A DNA stretch of 64,000 nt from an uncultured Lachnospiraceae bacterium (GCA_910588565.1 CAJUPF010000004.1:1-64000), one strand, 5' to 3'. Counted from the stretch's first letter, positions 8,214 to 16,749 are shown. Made by a program: numbers and translations. The notes: generated by a model from the sequence alone, not told the origin.

Positions 8214-9092
8214 ATGATACGCAAACTTCAGACACAATTTTCCACACGGCAATATATGCTCTCCAAAGATTTTGAGATTTATTATTATAATGATACTTCT
8301 CTGACTAAGGTCGACTGCCATACGCATGATTACTATGAGTTTTATTTTTTTATTGAAGGAGATGTGAGTATTCTGGTAAATGATACGCTTTATCCGGTTA
8401 CGTTTGGAGATATTATGCTGATTCCGCCGCATATTTCCCACCGTCCAATCATCCACAGCCAGCAATCCTCCTATCGCAGATTTGTATTCTGGATCAGCGA
8501 AGAATATTGTAATCATCTGATGGAACTTTCTCCAGACTATGCTTATCTGATGCAATATGTTCTGACAAATAAAGAATATCTGTTTCATACGGATCGGATT
8601 GCATTTTCTTCTGTTCAGTCTAAGGCCCTGCGGCTGATTGAAGAACTGCAGTCTGATCGCTTTGGAAAACATGCACAGGCGACTCTTTGCGTCAATGATC
8701 TGGTCCTGCATTTAAACCGGCTGATTTATGATCAAAAGCATCCAAAAAAGGCGCGGGAGGAACTGGCGCTTTATCAGAACCTCTGCGCCTTTATTGAAGA
8801 TCATCTGGATGAAGATTTATCCTTAGACCGGCTGGCTTCGGAATTTTATGTCAGTAAATATCATATTTCCCATGTATTTAAAGAAAATCTCGGCATTTCA
8901 ATACATCAGTATATAACAAGGAAACGGCTCTCTCTCTGCAGAGAAGCAATTCTTGGAAATATGAGCATTACGGAAGCGTATCAATCCTTTGGATTTGGTG
9001 ATTATTCCAGCTTTTTTAGGGCTTTTAAAAAAGAATACGGGATTTCTCCAAAGGAATGCCAGGATATGCAGCTGATTCGCTATGAAAAATAA
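8214..9092 (+). CDS. AraC family transcriptional regulator
   Basis: A 292-residue regulator. The N-terminal half (about residues 30-110) is a cupin-type sensor with histidines in VDCHTHDYYEFYFFIEG and PPHISHRP, typical of sugar- or metabolite-sensing AraC proteins. The C-terminal AraC domain (about 190-288) has two helix-turn-helix units, LSLDRLASEFYVSKYHISHVFKE and ITEAYQSFGFGDYSSFFRAFKKEYG. GGGAGG precedes the ATG. It is divergent from the ABC transporter operon, separated by about 210 bases, so regulation of that operon is possible but unproven. Confidence 0.92.
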   Translation: MIRKLQTQFSTRQYMLSKDFEIYYYNDTSLTKVDCHTHDYYEFYFFIEGDVSILVNDTLYPVTFGDIMLIPPHISHRPIIHSQQSSYRRFVFWISEEYCNHLMELSPDYAYLMQYVLTNKEYLFHTDRIAFSSVQSKALRLIEELQSDRFGKHAQATLCVNDLVLHLNRLIYDQKHPKKAREELALYQNLCAFIEDHLDEDLSLDRLASEFYVSKYHISHVFKENLGISIHQYITRKRLSLCREAILGNMSITEAYQSFGFGDYSSFFRAFKKEYGISPKECQDMQLIRYEK

Positions 9093-9164
9093 GCGTTTAT
9101 TTTCAATTCGCTTTACGCACAATACCTTTCCAATAAGCTAATTGCGTCATGTTCTCAGAAAGTT

Positions 9165-9190
9165 TATAATTAAAGTATGTAATCGGAAGA
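9165..9190 (+). promoter_or_regulatory. Putative -10 box and left arm of a gene-flanking inverted repeat
   Basis: TATAAT at 9165-9170 lies about 40 bases before the HTH-TPR gene; no convincing -35 is seen. Bases 9179-9190 (GTAATCGGAAGA) are repeated exactly in inverted orientation at 10149-10160, just after the gene's stop codon, and fall near the predicted transcription start. Confidence 0.4.
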
Positions 9191-9208
9191 GTTTAAGGGA
9201 GGAAAAAT

Positions 9209-10132
9209 ATGCCGACATATGGCGTTGGAAATGTGATACGCGAAATGCGGACAAGATTAGGTTACACACAGGAGGAACTGGCTTTTGGGATCTGTACCAC
9301 AGGAACGCTATCCAGGATTGAAAATGGAAACGAGATTATTTCCAGACGGGTATTTGAAGCATTATGCAGCAGAATGCCGGGGATGCATCATGTATTTTTT
9401 TCTTTTGATACAAAAAAAGAAATGCAGCGTTCTAAGCTCTGTAAACAGACACTTCTTTATCTGGCGCTGAGAAAATTACCAGAGTCAAAGGCGGCAATGA
9501 AACAGTACAAGCAGTTAGCGGATGAACAGAATCCGTTCTGCATTCAGTTTCAGCTGTATACAGAAGCGATCTATCAGGCAATTGTAAAAGAACGGGAAGA
9601 AGAAATTCTTCCTAAATTGAAAAATGCGCTAAAGATTACAATGCCAGATTATCAAACCAGGCTGCATTCTATCAGAAAACCGCTTATGCTGACTTACGAT
9701 GAATTGTATATTCTGTCCAATATGGGGATAGCATATGCAAAATTGCAGGATACTGAACTGGCATTTCATATTTTGTATCTTTTGAAAGGGTATATTGAAA
9801 CGCAGGATTTGGATGTGGAAGAATCTATGACGGCATATCCTATGATTCTTGGGAATTTTGCCTGGCTGCTGGAATTACAGGGGCGATTTGAAGAAGCAGT
9901 GAAGCAATGCGATATTGGGATTCATATTTGTGATACTACCGGTAGATATACCGTCCTGCCGCATCTTTTATGTATCAAAGCATGGTGCCTTACTGCTTCC
10001 GGATGCCCGGAGACTGCCAAGAAAAGCAGGCAGCAGGCGAAAGCAATTCTTGACATTTCAGATAATTATAAAGGATATGGGAGCTTTCAGAAATTTTACA
10101 AAGCAAGAGAACCCATATATGTTACTTTTTAA
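9209..10132 (+). CDS. HTH-XRE regulator with TPR-like C-terminal region (RRNPP-like)
   Basis: A 307-residue protein with an N-terminal XRE helix-turn-helix (about residues 5-60; IREMRTRLGYTQEELA, TTGTLSRIENG) followed by about 240 helical residues with tetratricopeptide-like repeats (for example YPMILGNFAWLLELQGRFEEAV). This is the architecture of RRNPP quorum-sensing regulators such as Rgg and PlcR, which bind short peptides in the TPR groove. A 42-codon ORF with a good RBS lies downstream, as in many RRNPP loci. GGGAGG precedes the ATG. The cognate peptide and targets are unknown; family assignment rests on architecture. Confidence 0.8.
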   Translation: MPTYGVGNVIREMRTRLGYTQEELAFGICTTGTLSRIENGNEIISRRVFEALCSRMPGMHHVFFSFDTKKEMQRSKLCKQTLLYLALRKLPESKAAMKQYKQLADEQNPFCIQFQLYTEAIYQAIVKEREEEILPKLKNALKITMPDYQTRLHSIRKPLMLTYDELYILSNMGIAYAKLQDTELAFHILYLLKGYIETQDLDVEESMTAYPMILGNFAWLLELQGRFEEAVKQCDIGIHICDTTGRYTVLPHLLCIKAWCLTASGCPETAKKSRQQAKAILDISDNYKGYGSFQKFYKAREPIYVTF

Positions 10133-10148
10133 TAGTATATAAGAAAAT

Positions 10149-10213
10149 TCTTCCGATTACCATGCGGTTTCATCAGAAAATAATTTTTCGTGAAACCGCA
10201 TATTTTTGTTTTT
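10149..10213 (+). terminator. Terminator after the HTH-TPR gene, with right arm of flanking repeat
   Basis: An 11-bp perfect stem (ATGCGGTTTCA 10162-10172, TGAAACCGCAT 10191-10201) followed by TTTTTGTTTTT is a good intrinsic terminator. It is preceded by TCTTCCGATTAC (10149-10160), the inverse of 9179-9190. Confidence 0.85.
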
Positions 10214-10312
10214 GATGGATTAGATTTGCATGGTATTTTATGAATTATTCAAGAAGTATGCAAAAAATGCTTTTTGGATGGATTTAAATAGTTTTATTTA
10301 TGGAGGCTGGTT

Positions 10313-10441
10313 ATGATCAGAAAGGATAAATTATTGAAGCAGGGGGGACGCTCAGAACGGGCGGCTGACAGTTATATTGGAGCATTTTGTTTCGTTAAGT
10401 TTGTAAAAAGTATTGATTGCCTGTCTCTCTCTTGTCTTTAA
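10313..10441 (+). CDS. Possible small peptide gene (42 codons) upstream of ddl
   Basis: A short ORF with GGAGG at 10302-10306 and ATG six bases later. The predicted peptide begins with a basic segment (MIRKDKLLKQGGRSER), continues with a hydrophobic stretch (YIGAFCFVKFV) and ends CLSLSCL, with three cysteines. It lies between the terminator of the HTH-TPR regulator and ddl, ending 57 bases before the ddl start. It could be a secreted signal peptide precursor for the upstream regulator, a leader peptide for ddl-murF, or spurious. No homologue is recognised; support is the RBS and location only. Confidence 0.35.
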   Translation: MIRKDKLLKQGGRSERAADSYIGAFCFVKFVKSIDCLSLSCL

Positions 10442-10498
10442 AAATGAAATGGGATACAATGGGAGATAATAAGAAGGCAGAACAGATTGGAGATAAAG

Positions 10499-11554
10499 AT
10501 GGATATTGTAGTTTTAGCAGGAGGATTGAGTGCGGAACGGGATGTTTCTTTTAAGACGGGGGATATGGTGGCGAAAGCTCTGCGGGAAAATGGGCACAGG
10601 GTTATTTTGCTGGATGTTTTTATGGGGTATCGGGACGTGGAAGAGGATGTTTCCGGGATTTTTGAGCATAGTATAGAGGCAAGCGCAGCGGTACAGGATA
10701 TTTCAGAGGAAGCTCCGGATTTGGAGCAGATTCGGGCTGCAAGGAAAGATAAGTCGGATTGTTTTTTTGGGCCGAATGTGATTCAGATATGCCGGATGGC
10801 GGATATTGTGTTTATGGCGCTTCATGGGGAAGCCGGGGAAAATGGCAAGGTTCAGGCGGCTTTTGATCTGTTTGGCATCCGTTATACCGGAACCGGGTAC
10901 TTTGGCAGTGCGGCGGCAATGGATAAGCAGGTGAGCAAGACGTTCTTTCTTTTGAATGATATTCCGGTTCCAAAGGGGATTAAGATGGAAAAAAGCTGCC
11001 GGACAACTGATTTTAAACAGACTGGCGTTTCTTTGCCCTGTGTGGTAAAACCCTGCTGCGGCGGCTCAAGTATTGGCGTATCTATTGTGCGGACGGGGGA
11101 CGAATTTGCGGAGGCATTGCAGGAAGCGTTTCGATGGGAAGACAGTGTTGTGATTGAGGATTATATTGAAGGCAGGGAGTTTTCTGTAGGCGTAATTGAG
11201 GGAAAAGCTCTTCCGGTTATTGAAATGGCTCCGATTGAAGGTTTTTATGATTATAAGAATAAGTATCAGGCGGGAAGTACGATTGAGACTTGTCCGGCCA
11301 AGATTCCGGATGAAATTGCCGGGAGGATGCAGGAGCTCGCTGTTAAGGCTGCAGACGCCCTGGGACTGGATACGTATTCCCGGATGGATTTTCTGTTAAA
11401 TGACCAGGGCGAACTGTTTTGCCTGGAGGCAAATACCCTGCCTGGTATGACGGCTACCAGTCTGATTCCGCAGGAGGCAGCCGCAGCGGGCATTCATTAT
11501 AATCAGCTTTGTGAAAATTTAATTCGGATTTCATTAAAGAAATATGAGGGATAG
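10499..11554 (+). CDS. ddl: D-alanine--D-alanine ligase
   Basis: Cytosolic ATP-grasp enzyme that joins two D-alanines for peptidoglycan precursor synthesis. Visible motifs: N-terminal VLAGGLSAERDVS, HGEAGENGKVQ, the KPCCGGSSIGVSIV ATP-loop region, EGREFSVGV, and near the end EANTLPGMT, which carries metal and substrate contacts. The ATG at 10499 has GGAG six bases upstream; an in-frame TTG at 10487 adds four residues but lacks a signal. 351 residues is normal. Two bases separate it from murF, which uses its product. Confidence 0.95.
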   Translation: MDIVVLAGGLSAERDVSFKTGDMVAKALRENGHRVILLDVFMGYRDVEEDVSGIFEHSIEASAAVQDISEEAPDLEQIRAARKDKSDCFFGPNVIQICRMADIVFMALHGEAGENGKVQAAFDLFGIRYTGTGYFGSAAAMDKQVSKTFFLLNDIPVPKGIKMEKSCRTTDFKQTGVSLPCVVKPCCGGSSIGVSIVRTGDEFAEALQEAFRWEDSVVIEDYIEGREFSVGVIEGKALPVIEMAPIEGFYDYKNKYQAGSTIETCPAKIPDEIAGRMQELAVKAADALGLDTYSRMDFLLNDQGELFCLEANTLPGMTATSLIPQEAAAAGIHYNQLCENLIRISLKKYEG

Positions 11555-11556
11555 CT

Positions 11557-12924
11557 ATGGAATATATGACATTGGAACGTATCGCAGAATGCTGTGAAGG
11601 AACTTATTATGGTAAGGAAGAATACAAAAAAACCGAGGTGGCCGGGATTGCCATTGACAGCCGAATAATCCAAAAGGGATGGCTGTTTGTTGCGATTCGG
11701 GGTGCCAGAAGAGATGGCCATGATTTTATAAATTCTGTTATGGAAGACGGTGCGCTGGCCTGTTTATCGGAACAGGTACTAGAGCATCCGGCCGGACCTT
11801 ATATTCTGGTCAAATCTACAACGGAGGCATTAAAAAAAATTGCTGCTTTTTACCGGCGGGCGCTTGGTATTCCAGTTGTAGGCATTACCGGGAGTGTGGG
11901 AAAGACCAGCACAAAAGAAATGATTGCTTCTGTTTTAAAAGAGAAATTCCTCGTACATAAGACAGAAGGCAATTATAATAATGAAATCGGGCTGCCGCTT
12001 ACTATTTTTGGTATTACAAAAGATCATGAAATTGCAGTGCTGGAAATGGGTATTTCTGATTTTGGGGAAATGCACAGGCTTGCGGAAATTGCCAATCCTG
12101 ATCTCTGTGTGATTACCAATATCGGATTGTGCCATCTGGAACAGCTGGGCGACAGGGATGGTATTTTAAAGGCAAAAACAGAAGTTTTTTCTCATCTGCG
12201 CGGGGAAGGTATTGTGATTTTAAATGGAGATGATGATAAACTTGCCACTGTAACGGAAGTCAATGGGAAAAAACCGATATTTTATGGATTAAACGGAGGA
12301 ACAGCTTTTGCTTCTGATTTGGAACCCCTGGAAATGGAAGGTATCCGGATGACGCTGCATTTGAATGGAGCAGCAAAGCGCGTGACAATTCCAATTCCTG
12401 GAACGCATAATGTATACAATGCACTGGCGGCGGCCTGTGTGGGCAGCGCTCTGGGTATGAATCTGGAAGAAATCTGCCGGGGAATTGAAACAGTGGAAAC
12501 GATCAGCGGCAGAAGTAATCTGATTCAGAAAAATGGCATCACGGTAATTGATGACTGTTATAATGCGAACCCGGTTTCCATGCGTGCTGCAATTGATGTA
12601 CTAAGCCAGGTATCCGGACGAAAAATCGCGGTGTTGGGCGATATGGGCGAACTGGGAGAGCAGGAAACAGAATTTCACCGGGAAGTCGGCGCCTATACCG
12701 TTTCAAAGCAGATAGATATGCTCTGCTGCACAGGAGAATTGAGTAAGGAAATGGCACAGTCAGCAGAAAACTGCTCCGACGGCACAACAAAAGTGCATTA
12801 TTTCAGTACCAAGGACGCATTGATCAAGGCTCTTCTTCCAAAGATAAGAAAGGGAGATACTTTATTGATTAAAGCCTCCCATTCTATGCAGTTTTCTGAA
12901 ATCGTAGAGAAAATAACCAGGTAA
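11557..12924 (+). CDS. murF: UDP-N-acetylmuramoyl-tripeptide--D-alanyl-D-alanine ligase
   Basis: Mur ligase that adds D-Ala-D-Ala to the UDP-MurNAc-tripeptide. The 455-residue product has the N-terminal domain with DSR (GIAIDSRIIQKGWLFVAI), the ATP loop GITGSVGKTSTKEMI (about residues 108-122), central NYNNEIGLPL and EMGISDFGEMH, and the C-terminal DDCYNANP and GDMGELGE motifs. It lies immediately after ddl, so the dipeptide synthase and ligase are co-expressed. It ends at a hairpin shared with convergent plsC. Confidence 0.96.
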   Translation: MEYMTLERIAECCEGTYYGKEEYKKTEVAGIAIDSRIIQKGWLFVAIRGARRDGHDFINSVMEDGALACLSEQVLEHPAGPYILVKSTTEALKKIAAFYRRALGIPVVGITGSVGKTSTKEMIASVLKEKFLVHKTEGNYNNEIGLPLTIFGITKDHEIAVLEMGISDFGEMHRLAEIANPDLCVITNIGLCHLEQLGDRDGILKAKTEVFSHLRGEGIVILNGDDDKLATVTEVNGKKPIFYGLNGGTAFASDLEPLEMEGIRMTLHLNGAAKRVTIPIPGTHNVYNALAAACVGSALGMNLEEICRGIETVETISGRSNLIQKNGITVIDDCYNANPVSMRAAIDVLSQVSGRKIAVLGDMGELGEQETEFHREVGAYTVSKQIDMLCCTGELSKEMAQSAENCSDGTTKVHYFSTKDALIKALLPKIRKGDTLLIKASHSMQFSEIVEKITR

Positions 12925-12960
12925 AATTTTGCCTGCTGCAAGGCAGTTTTGAAAAATCAA

Positions 12961-13000
12961 ATGCCTGTAACAGTGAAACTATCAGGGCTGTTACAGGCAT
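12961..13000. terminator. Hairpin between convergent murF and plsC
   Basis: A 13-bp perfect inverted repeat (12961-12973 with 12988-13000), containing the TAACAG word common in this window's intergenic DNA, followed by an AT-rich tail. It probably terminates in one or both directions. Confidence 0.65.
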
Positions 13001-13045
13001 ATTTAAAGTTTTTAAAAAGTTTCTGACAATATCTCTTATATTCTT

Positions 13046-13780
13046 TTATTTCTGATGTTCTATCAGCATTTCCCGTATAATATTCTGGGTATATTTTCCT
13101 AAATGCCGCTGTTCTTCTTTGGCAAGTTCTTTTGGATCAATCGGGCTGCCATATTCTACAGTTACATCAGCCGGATGAATCCATGGAAAATGTTTTTCCC
13201 AGATATCGGCAGTCCCTGAAATTGCCATTGGTATAATAGGACAGCCAGTCTTTTCCGCCATTTTCAGACTGCCTTCTTTGAATGGCTGCATCTCGGTTTC
13301 TTCTGTCTCCCAGCTTCTGCTGCCTTCCGGGAAAATACACATGGAGATTCCATTTTTTATCTGATCGATACCGGTGAGAATCATTTTCAGGCCTTCTTTT
13401 ACATCGTCCCGGTTCAGAAAGAGGCAGTAGAGCCGTTTCATCCAGATGGACAGGATGGGTATTTTCAGCATAGTGTCTTTTGCTACATATCCTGTGAGCT
13501 GGGGACATCTTGCATAGGTGATAACGATGTCAAAGTAACTTCTGTGATTACCAATGTAGAGAACGGCTTTATCTTTTGGAATATGATCTTCTCCGATTAT
13601 TGTAAGTCTGGTTCCGGTCAGGAAAATAATAACACGGAACGCCCACTGTACTATACGCAGCTGTGATATATCCGCTGTATTGGGATGTCTCTTTGCAATC
13701 ATTTTTTCTATAAGAAGAAGGGGCGTGCTTAAGAGCAGGAATGATATAAGAAATATTGAGATTAAAATAAGCCTTATCAT
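13046..13780 (-). CDS. plsC: 1-acyl-sn-glycerol-3-phosphate acyltransferase
   Basis: Membrane-associated acyltransferase that makes phosphatidic acid from lysophosphatidic acid. The 244-residue product has an N-terminal membrane helix, the catalytic NHRSYFD (HX4D) motif at about residue 78, and IFPEGSRSW at about 150, the substrate-binding EGTR-like motif. It is monocistronic; a sigma-A promoter lies at 13832-13860. Function is assigned by motifs; exact acyl specificity is unknown. Confidence 0.92.
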   Translation of the reverse strand: MIRLILISIFLISFLLLSTPLLLIEKMIAKRHPNTADISQLRIVQWAFRVIIFLTGTRLTIIGEDHIPKDKAVLYIGNHRSYFDIVITYARCPQLTGYVAKDTMLKIPILSIWMKRLYCLFLNRDDVKEGLKMILTGIDQIKNGISMCIFPEGSRSWETEETEMQPFKEGSLKMAEKTGCPIIPMAISGTADIWEKHFPWIHPADVTVEYGSPIDPKELAKEEQRHLGKYTQNIIREMLIEHQK

Positions 13781-13831
13781 GGGTTTTTATGGAAAATCCA
13801 TTCCTTTCTGTAATTTATTTGAAATACTTAT

Positions 13832-13860
13832 ATTATACTAACAGTAAGTTGGAATTACAA
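13832..13860 (-). promoter_or_regulatory. Sigma-A promoter of plsC
   Basis: Minus-strand TTGTAA (13855-13860), 17-base spacer, TATAAT (13832-13837), about 50 bases upstream of the plsC start. Confidence 0.6.
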
Positions 13861-13952
13861 CCGGATTTCATGAATAAACTGTAAAAAAGTAACATTGAGG
13901 GTATCTGAACTGTTATAAGAGACGCTCAGAGCAGGGCGGGAAGTGAGGAAAT

Positions 13953-14369
13953 ATGAAGCATATATTGTTAAGATTTTCCATCGTATGGCTGGTTATGTTT
14001 TTGGGAATATGCAGCGGATGTGGAATTGAGAAAACGGATGGAAGCAGGATTCGGGATCTCAATTATGAATTGGTAGAGGAAGAAGAAATTCCGGAAGAAT
14101 TGAAAGAGAAAATTGAGGAAAAGAAGGCTGCGGATTTTAAACTGACGTTTGAAAGTGATAATTATCTGTATGTCGTAAGAGGATATGGAGAGCAGGAGAC
14201 AGGGGGATACAGTATCCAGATTCTGGATTTTTATCTGACGCAGAATGCAGTTGTATTCCATACGAATCTGGCGGGGCCTTCCAAGGATGAGACGAAAAAT
14301 ACAGCGCCAAGTTTTCCTTATATTGTTGTGCGGACAAAAAACCCCAATAAGAATGTGATTTTCCAGTAA
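13953..14369 (+). CDS. PrcB-like lipoprotein
   Basis: A 138-residue protein with a lipoprotein signal (lipobox ICSGC, about residues 20-24), so it should be tethered outside the membrane. The mature part has an acidic helical segment (residues about 40-65) and then VVRGYGEQETGGYSIQI, which matches the core of the PrcB C-terminal domain family; PrcB associates with a surface protease in spirochaetes. No protease gene is adjacent. The start has GTGAGG upstream. The function in this organism is unknown. Confidence 0.7.
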   Translation: MKHILLRFSIVWLVMFLGICSGCGIEKTDGSRIRDLNYELVEEEEIPEELKEKIEEKKAADFKLTFESDNYLYVVRGYGEQETGGYSIQILDFYLTQNAVVFHTNLAGPSKDETKNTAPSFPYIVVRTKNPNKNVIFQ

Positions 14370-14381
14370 AAATGGATGTTG

Positions 14382-14422
14382 AATCCCTGGATGGAACGAT
14401 TTGTCCAGCCAGGGATTTCTTT
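14382..14422 (+). terminator. Terminator after the PrcB-like gene
   Basis: Stem AATCCCTGG (14382-14390) with CCAGGGATT (14409-14417), followed by TCTTTGTT, 12 bases past the stop codon. Confidence 0.7.
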
Positions 14423-14460
14423 GTTAATCTTTGAATTTGAATATGGCACCTTTTTTAAAG

Positions 14461-14562
14461 TTAATTTTCGTGCCTCTTGGTATGATATATACTTTTTTCC
14501 ACATCGAATTTCTTTTTGCCATCTTTGCCATATGAAAATACAAAATCTTTCGCCCCGAGTTT
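14461..14562 (-). pseudogene. Possible 3' gene remnant, 33 residues, no start codon
   Basis: Read on the minus strand, an open stretch between two stops gives a lysine- and aspartate-rich peptide with a regular, protein-like composition (KDFVFSYGKDGKKKFD), ending KRHEN. It has no start codon or RBS and lies next to the MITE-like element, so it may be debris of a gene disrupted by earlier insertion or deletion. Origin is not recognised and it may be chance. Confidence 0.2.
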
Positions 14563-14622
14563 TTATGGAGCTTTGCTTTTCGTCTGCACTTTTGTCAGAT
14601 TTTTTATGACAATTTTTTCCTT

Positions 14623-14651
14623 TTGACAAAAATTTAATACTGTGCTATACT
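14623..14651 (+). promoter_or_regulatory. Sigma-A promoter upstream of veg
   Basis: Consensus TTGACA (14623-14628), 17-base spacer, TATACT (14646-14651). The last base of the -10 is the first base of the palindromic element, so a transcript from here must cross the whole palindrome before reaching veg, 220 bases downstream. Confidence 0.8.
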
Positions 14652-14814
14652 AGAGCGTGTTCGAAAATTCATTCCCGCCATCTGCACGCCCCACTTTGCG
14701 TGATATTTGCGCCAAATTCGGTCAACGTAGCCCGCTACGCCTCCCTCATTTGGCACAAATCTCCCACAAATTGTGACGCACATCTTCCGGAAATCAATTT
14801 TCAAACACGCTCTA
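14651..14814. mobile_element. MITE-like palindromic element in the veg leader
   Basis: A 164-bp stretch whose two halves are imperfect inverted copies of each other. The outer 26 bases of each end match with three mismatches (TAGAGCGTGTT at the left tip; AACACGCTCTA at the right tip), and similarity continues to the centre, where GTAGC and GCTAC face each other. There is no ORF encoding a transposase. Size and structure fit a non-autonomous miniature inverted-repeat element. No unambiguous target duplication is seen, apart from a possible TA. Confidence 0.75.
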
Positions 14815-14871
14815 AAACGAAATTGTAACCAGACAACCATCAACAGCAGCCACAAAAAGGGAGGAAGCAGA

Positions 14872-15114
14872 ATGCAGCAGGAAGACATCAAGAAGGTACG
14901 TGCATCAGTACACCAACAGTGTGGAAGCAAGGTAATGATTCAACTCGATCGCGGAAGGAACAAAATTGACATTCAGGAGGGCGTCATACAAAATGCATAT
15001 CCCAGCGTTTTCACTATTTTAGTAGAAGATACGAATGCGGATAATCCGCCTCAGCTGTTATCATTTAGTTACACAGATATTATTACCAGAGAAATACGAA
15101 TGAAGCTTTGTTAA
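14872..15114 (+). CDS. veg: Veg family protein
   Basis: An 80-residue small protein of the Veg family. In B. subtilis, veg is strongly expressed in vegetative growth and influences biofilm matrix genes. The conserved core includes VRASVHQQCGSKVMIQLDRGRNKI and the later YPSVFTI and LSFSYTDI. The frame is open upstream into the palindromic element, but only the ATG at 14872 has an RBS (GGGAGGA) and conservation. Its promoter is 220 bases away because of the intervening element. No operon partner is apparent. Confidence 0.9.
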   Translation: MQQEDIKKVRASVHQQCGSKVMIQLDRGRNKIDIQEGVIQNAYPSVFTILVEDTNADNPPQLLSFSYTDIITREIRMKLC

Positions 15115-15189
15115 TTGGAATAAATGTCCTCTGTTTTGAATAAAATAGTACAAATTTTGATACTATAAATTCAGAACGGAGGATTTTTT

Positions 15190-16749
15190 GTGGAATTAGA
15201 AAGAGAAGTTTTACATAATAACAGGGAAGTTGGCCGTGCTTTCAGCCAGATGACGCTGGATGACGATTATAACCTTCCGGATTATAAACCGGATTTGGCA
15301 AAAGTAATTAAGGAACGGGGCGAGATCCACTTCGATGAAATTCATGTAAATAACGGCCATGTATGGTTTAAGGGTATTCTGGCATTTGATATTTTATACC
15401 GGACAGATCTGGACGGCAGGAAGATAAACAGTTTAAGCGGAGAAATTTCGTTTCAGGAAAGCCTCAGTATTGACGGCACACAGGAACTGGACCCGGTAAA
15501 AATTGAAGGGAAAATTGAAGATATTTCTGTCAGTATTATAAATTCCAGAAAACTCAGTATCCGATCTTTAGTGGAATTTCGCGCCGTTGCGGAACAACCG
15601 GGGGAAGCAGCGATTTTAACCGGATTAAAAGACGAAGGTAACTGTGAAATTGAAAAAGAGCATCTGGAAGTATTGGAGCTTATAACGGACAAAAACGATA
15701 CGTTACGGATTCGCCGGGAGCTGTCGCTTTCTTCCAATAAGCCGAATATGGATGAAATTCTCTGGAGCAGCGTGGAACTGAGAGGAATCAGCAGCCATTT
15801 AAAAAACGGAGAGATCGAGGTCACCGGGGAGGCTTTGATCTATGTGCTGTATTCCGGCGTGGAAGAGGAAGATCGGCTGCAATGGTTTGAAACGACGGTT
15901 CCAATACAGGGAAGTGTGGAATGCAATACCTGTGACGACTCTCTCATTTACAAAATCAATGCCAAATTAGCCCAGGCAAATCTGGAAATCCAGCCGGATG
16001 AAGATGGAGAAGAGCGGAATATTCTGCTGGAAATTGTGGTAAATCTTTCTATCTGTCTCTGGAAAGAAGATCAGATTGAAATGATTTCCGATATTTATGC
16101 CCTTGACCGACAGGTCAAACCGGCATTTTTGACTGCTTTTTTTGAAAAATTACTGGTAAAAAACGAAGCAAAATGCAGGCTGTCTGACAAAATCGAACTG
16201 GAAGAGGAACAGGAAGATATTTTACAAATCTGTATCAATGAAGATAAACTGGATATTGAACAGACGACCATAATGGAAAACGGCGTGCTTGCGGAGGGGA
16301 CGCTTATGGTGGAAATTTTGTATATGACGCCGGATGACTCTATGCCAGTCAGTGCAAAACGGGCTTATATTCCATTTTCGCAGATGATTGAAATGCCGGA
16401 CGCGGCAGGTCCTGTAAAAATTCACCTGGATGGAGGGATTGAGCAGGTCACAACGGTGCTTTCCGACAGCCGTACCATTGATGTAAAGGCAGTAATCAGC
16501 TTAAATCTGCTTGCATTTGAACAGCAGGAACGGAAAACGATTACCGAAATTGAAGAAGCAGAACTGGATTTGGCTGCGCTGCAGCAGAGTCCTGGAATTG
16601 TGGGATATATTGTACGGGAAGGCGACAGGCTCTTTGGCATTGCAAAGGAGAATCATACGACCATTGAAAATCTGATGGAGACTAATCATCTGACAGGGAT
16701 GTTTGTAAAACCAGGCGAAAAACTTCTGATTGTTAAGTCAGTCGGATAA
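15190..16749 (+). CDS. SipL-like spore morphogenesis protein (SPOCS/DUF3794 repeats and LysM)
   Basis: A 519-residue protein with repeated DUF3794 (SPOCS) domains over about residues 35-450 and a C-terminal LysM domain (about 465-516; GYIVREGDRLFGIAKEN). This is the arrangement of clostridial SipL, which binds SpoIVA through its LysM domain to build the spore coat and help engulfment. It starts with GTG, with GGAGGA just upstream. A GATACTAT element (15159-15166) resembles the -10 of mother-cell sigma-E promoters. Single-gene unit ending at a hairpin. Confidence 0.88.
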   Translation: MELEREVLHNNREVGRAFSQMTLDDDYNLPDYKPDLAKVIKERGEIHFDEIHVNNGHVWFKGILAFDILYRTDLDGRKINSLSGEISFQESLSIDGTQELDPVKIEGKIEDISVSIINSRKLSIRSLVEFRAVAEQPGEAAILTGLKDEGNCEIEKEHLEVLELITDKNDTLRIRRELSLSSNKPNMDEILWSSVELRGISSHLKNGEIEVTGEALIYVLYSGVEEEDRLQWFETTVPIQGSVECNTCDDSLIYKINAKLAQANLEIQPDEDGEERNILLEIVVNLSICLWKEDQIEMISDIYALDRQVKPAFLTAFFEKLLVKNEAKCRLSDKIELEEEQEDILQICINEDKLDIEQTTIMENGVLAEGTLMVEILYMTPDDSMPVSAKRAYIPFSQMIEMPDAAGPVKIHLDGGIEQVTTVLSDSRTIDVKAVISLNLLAFEQQERKTITEIEEAELDLAALQQSPGIVGYIVREGDRLFGIAKENHTTIENLMETNHLTGMFVKPGEKLLIVKSVG

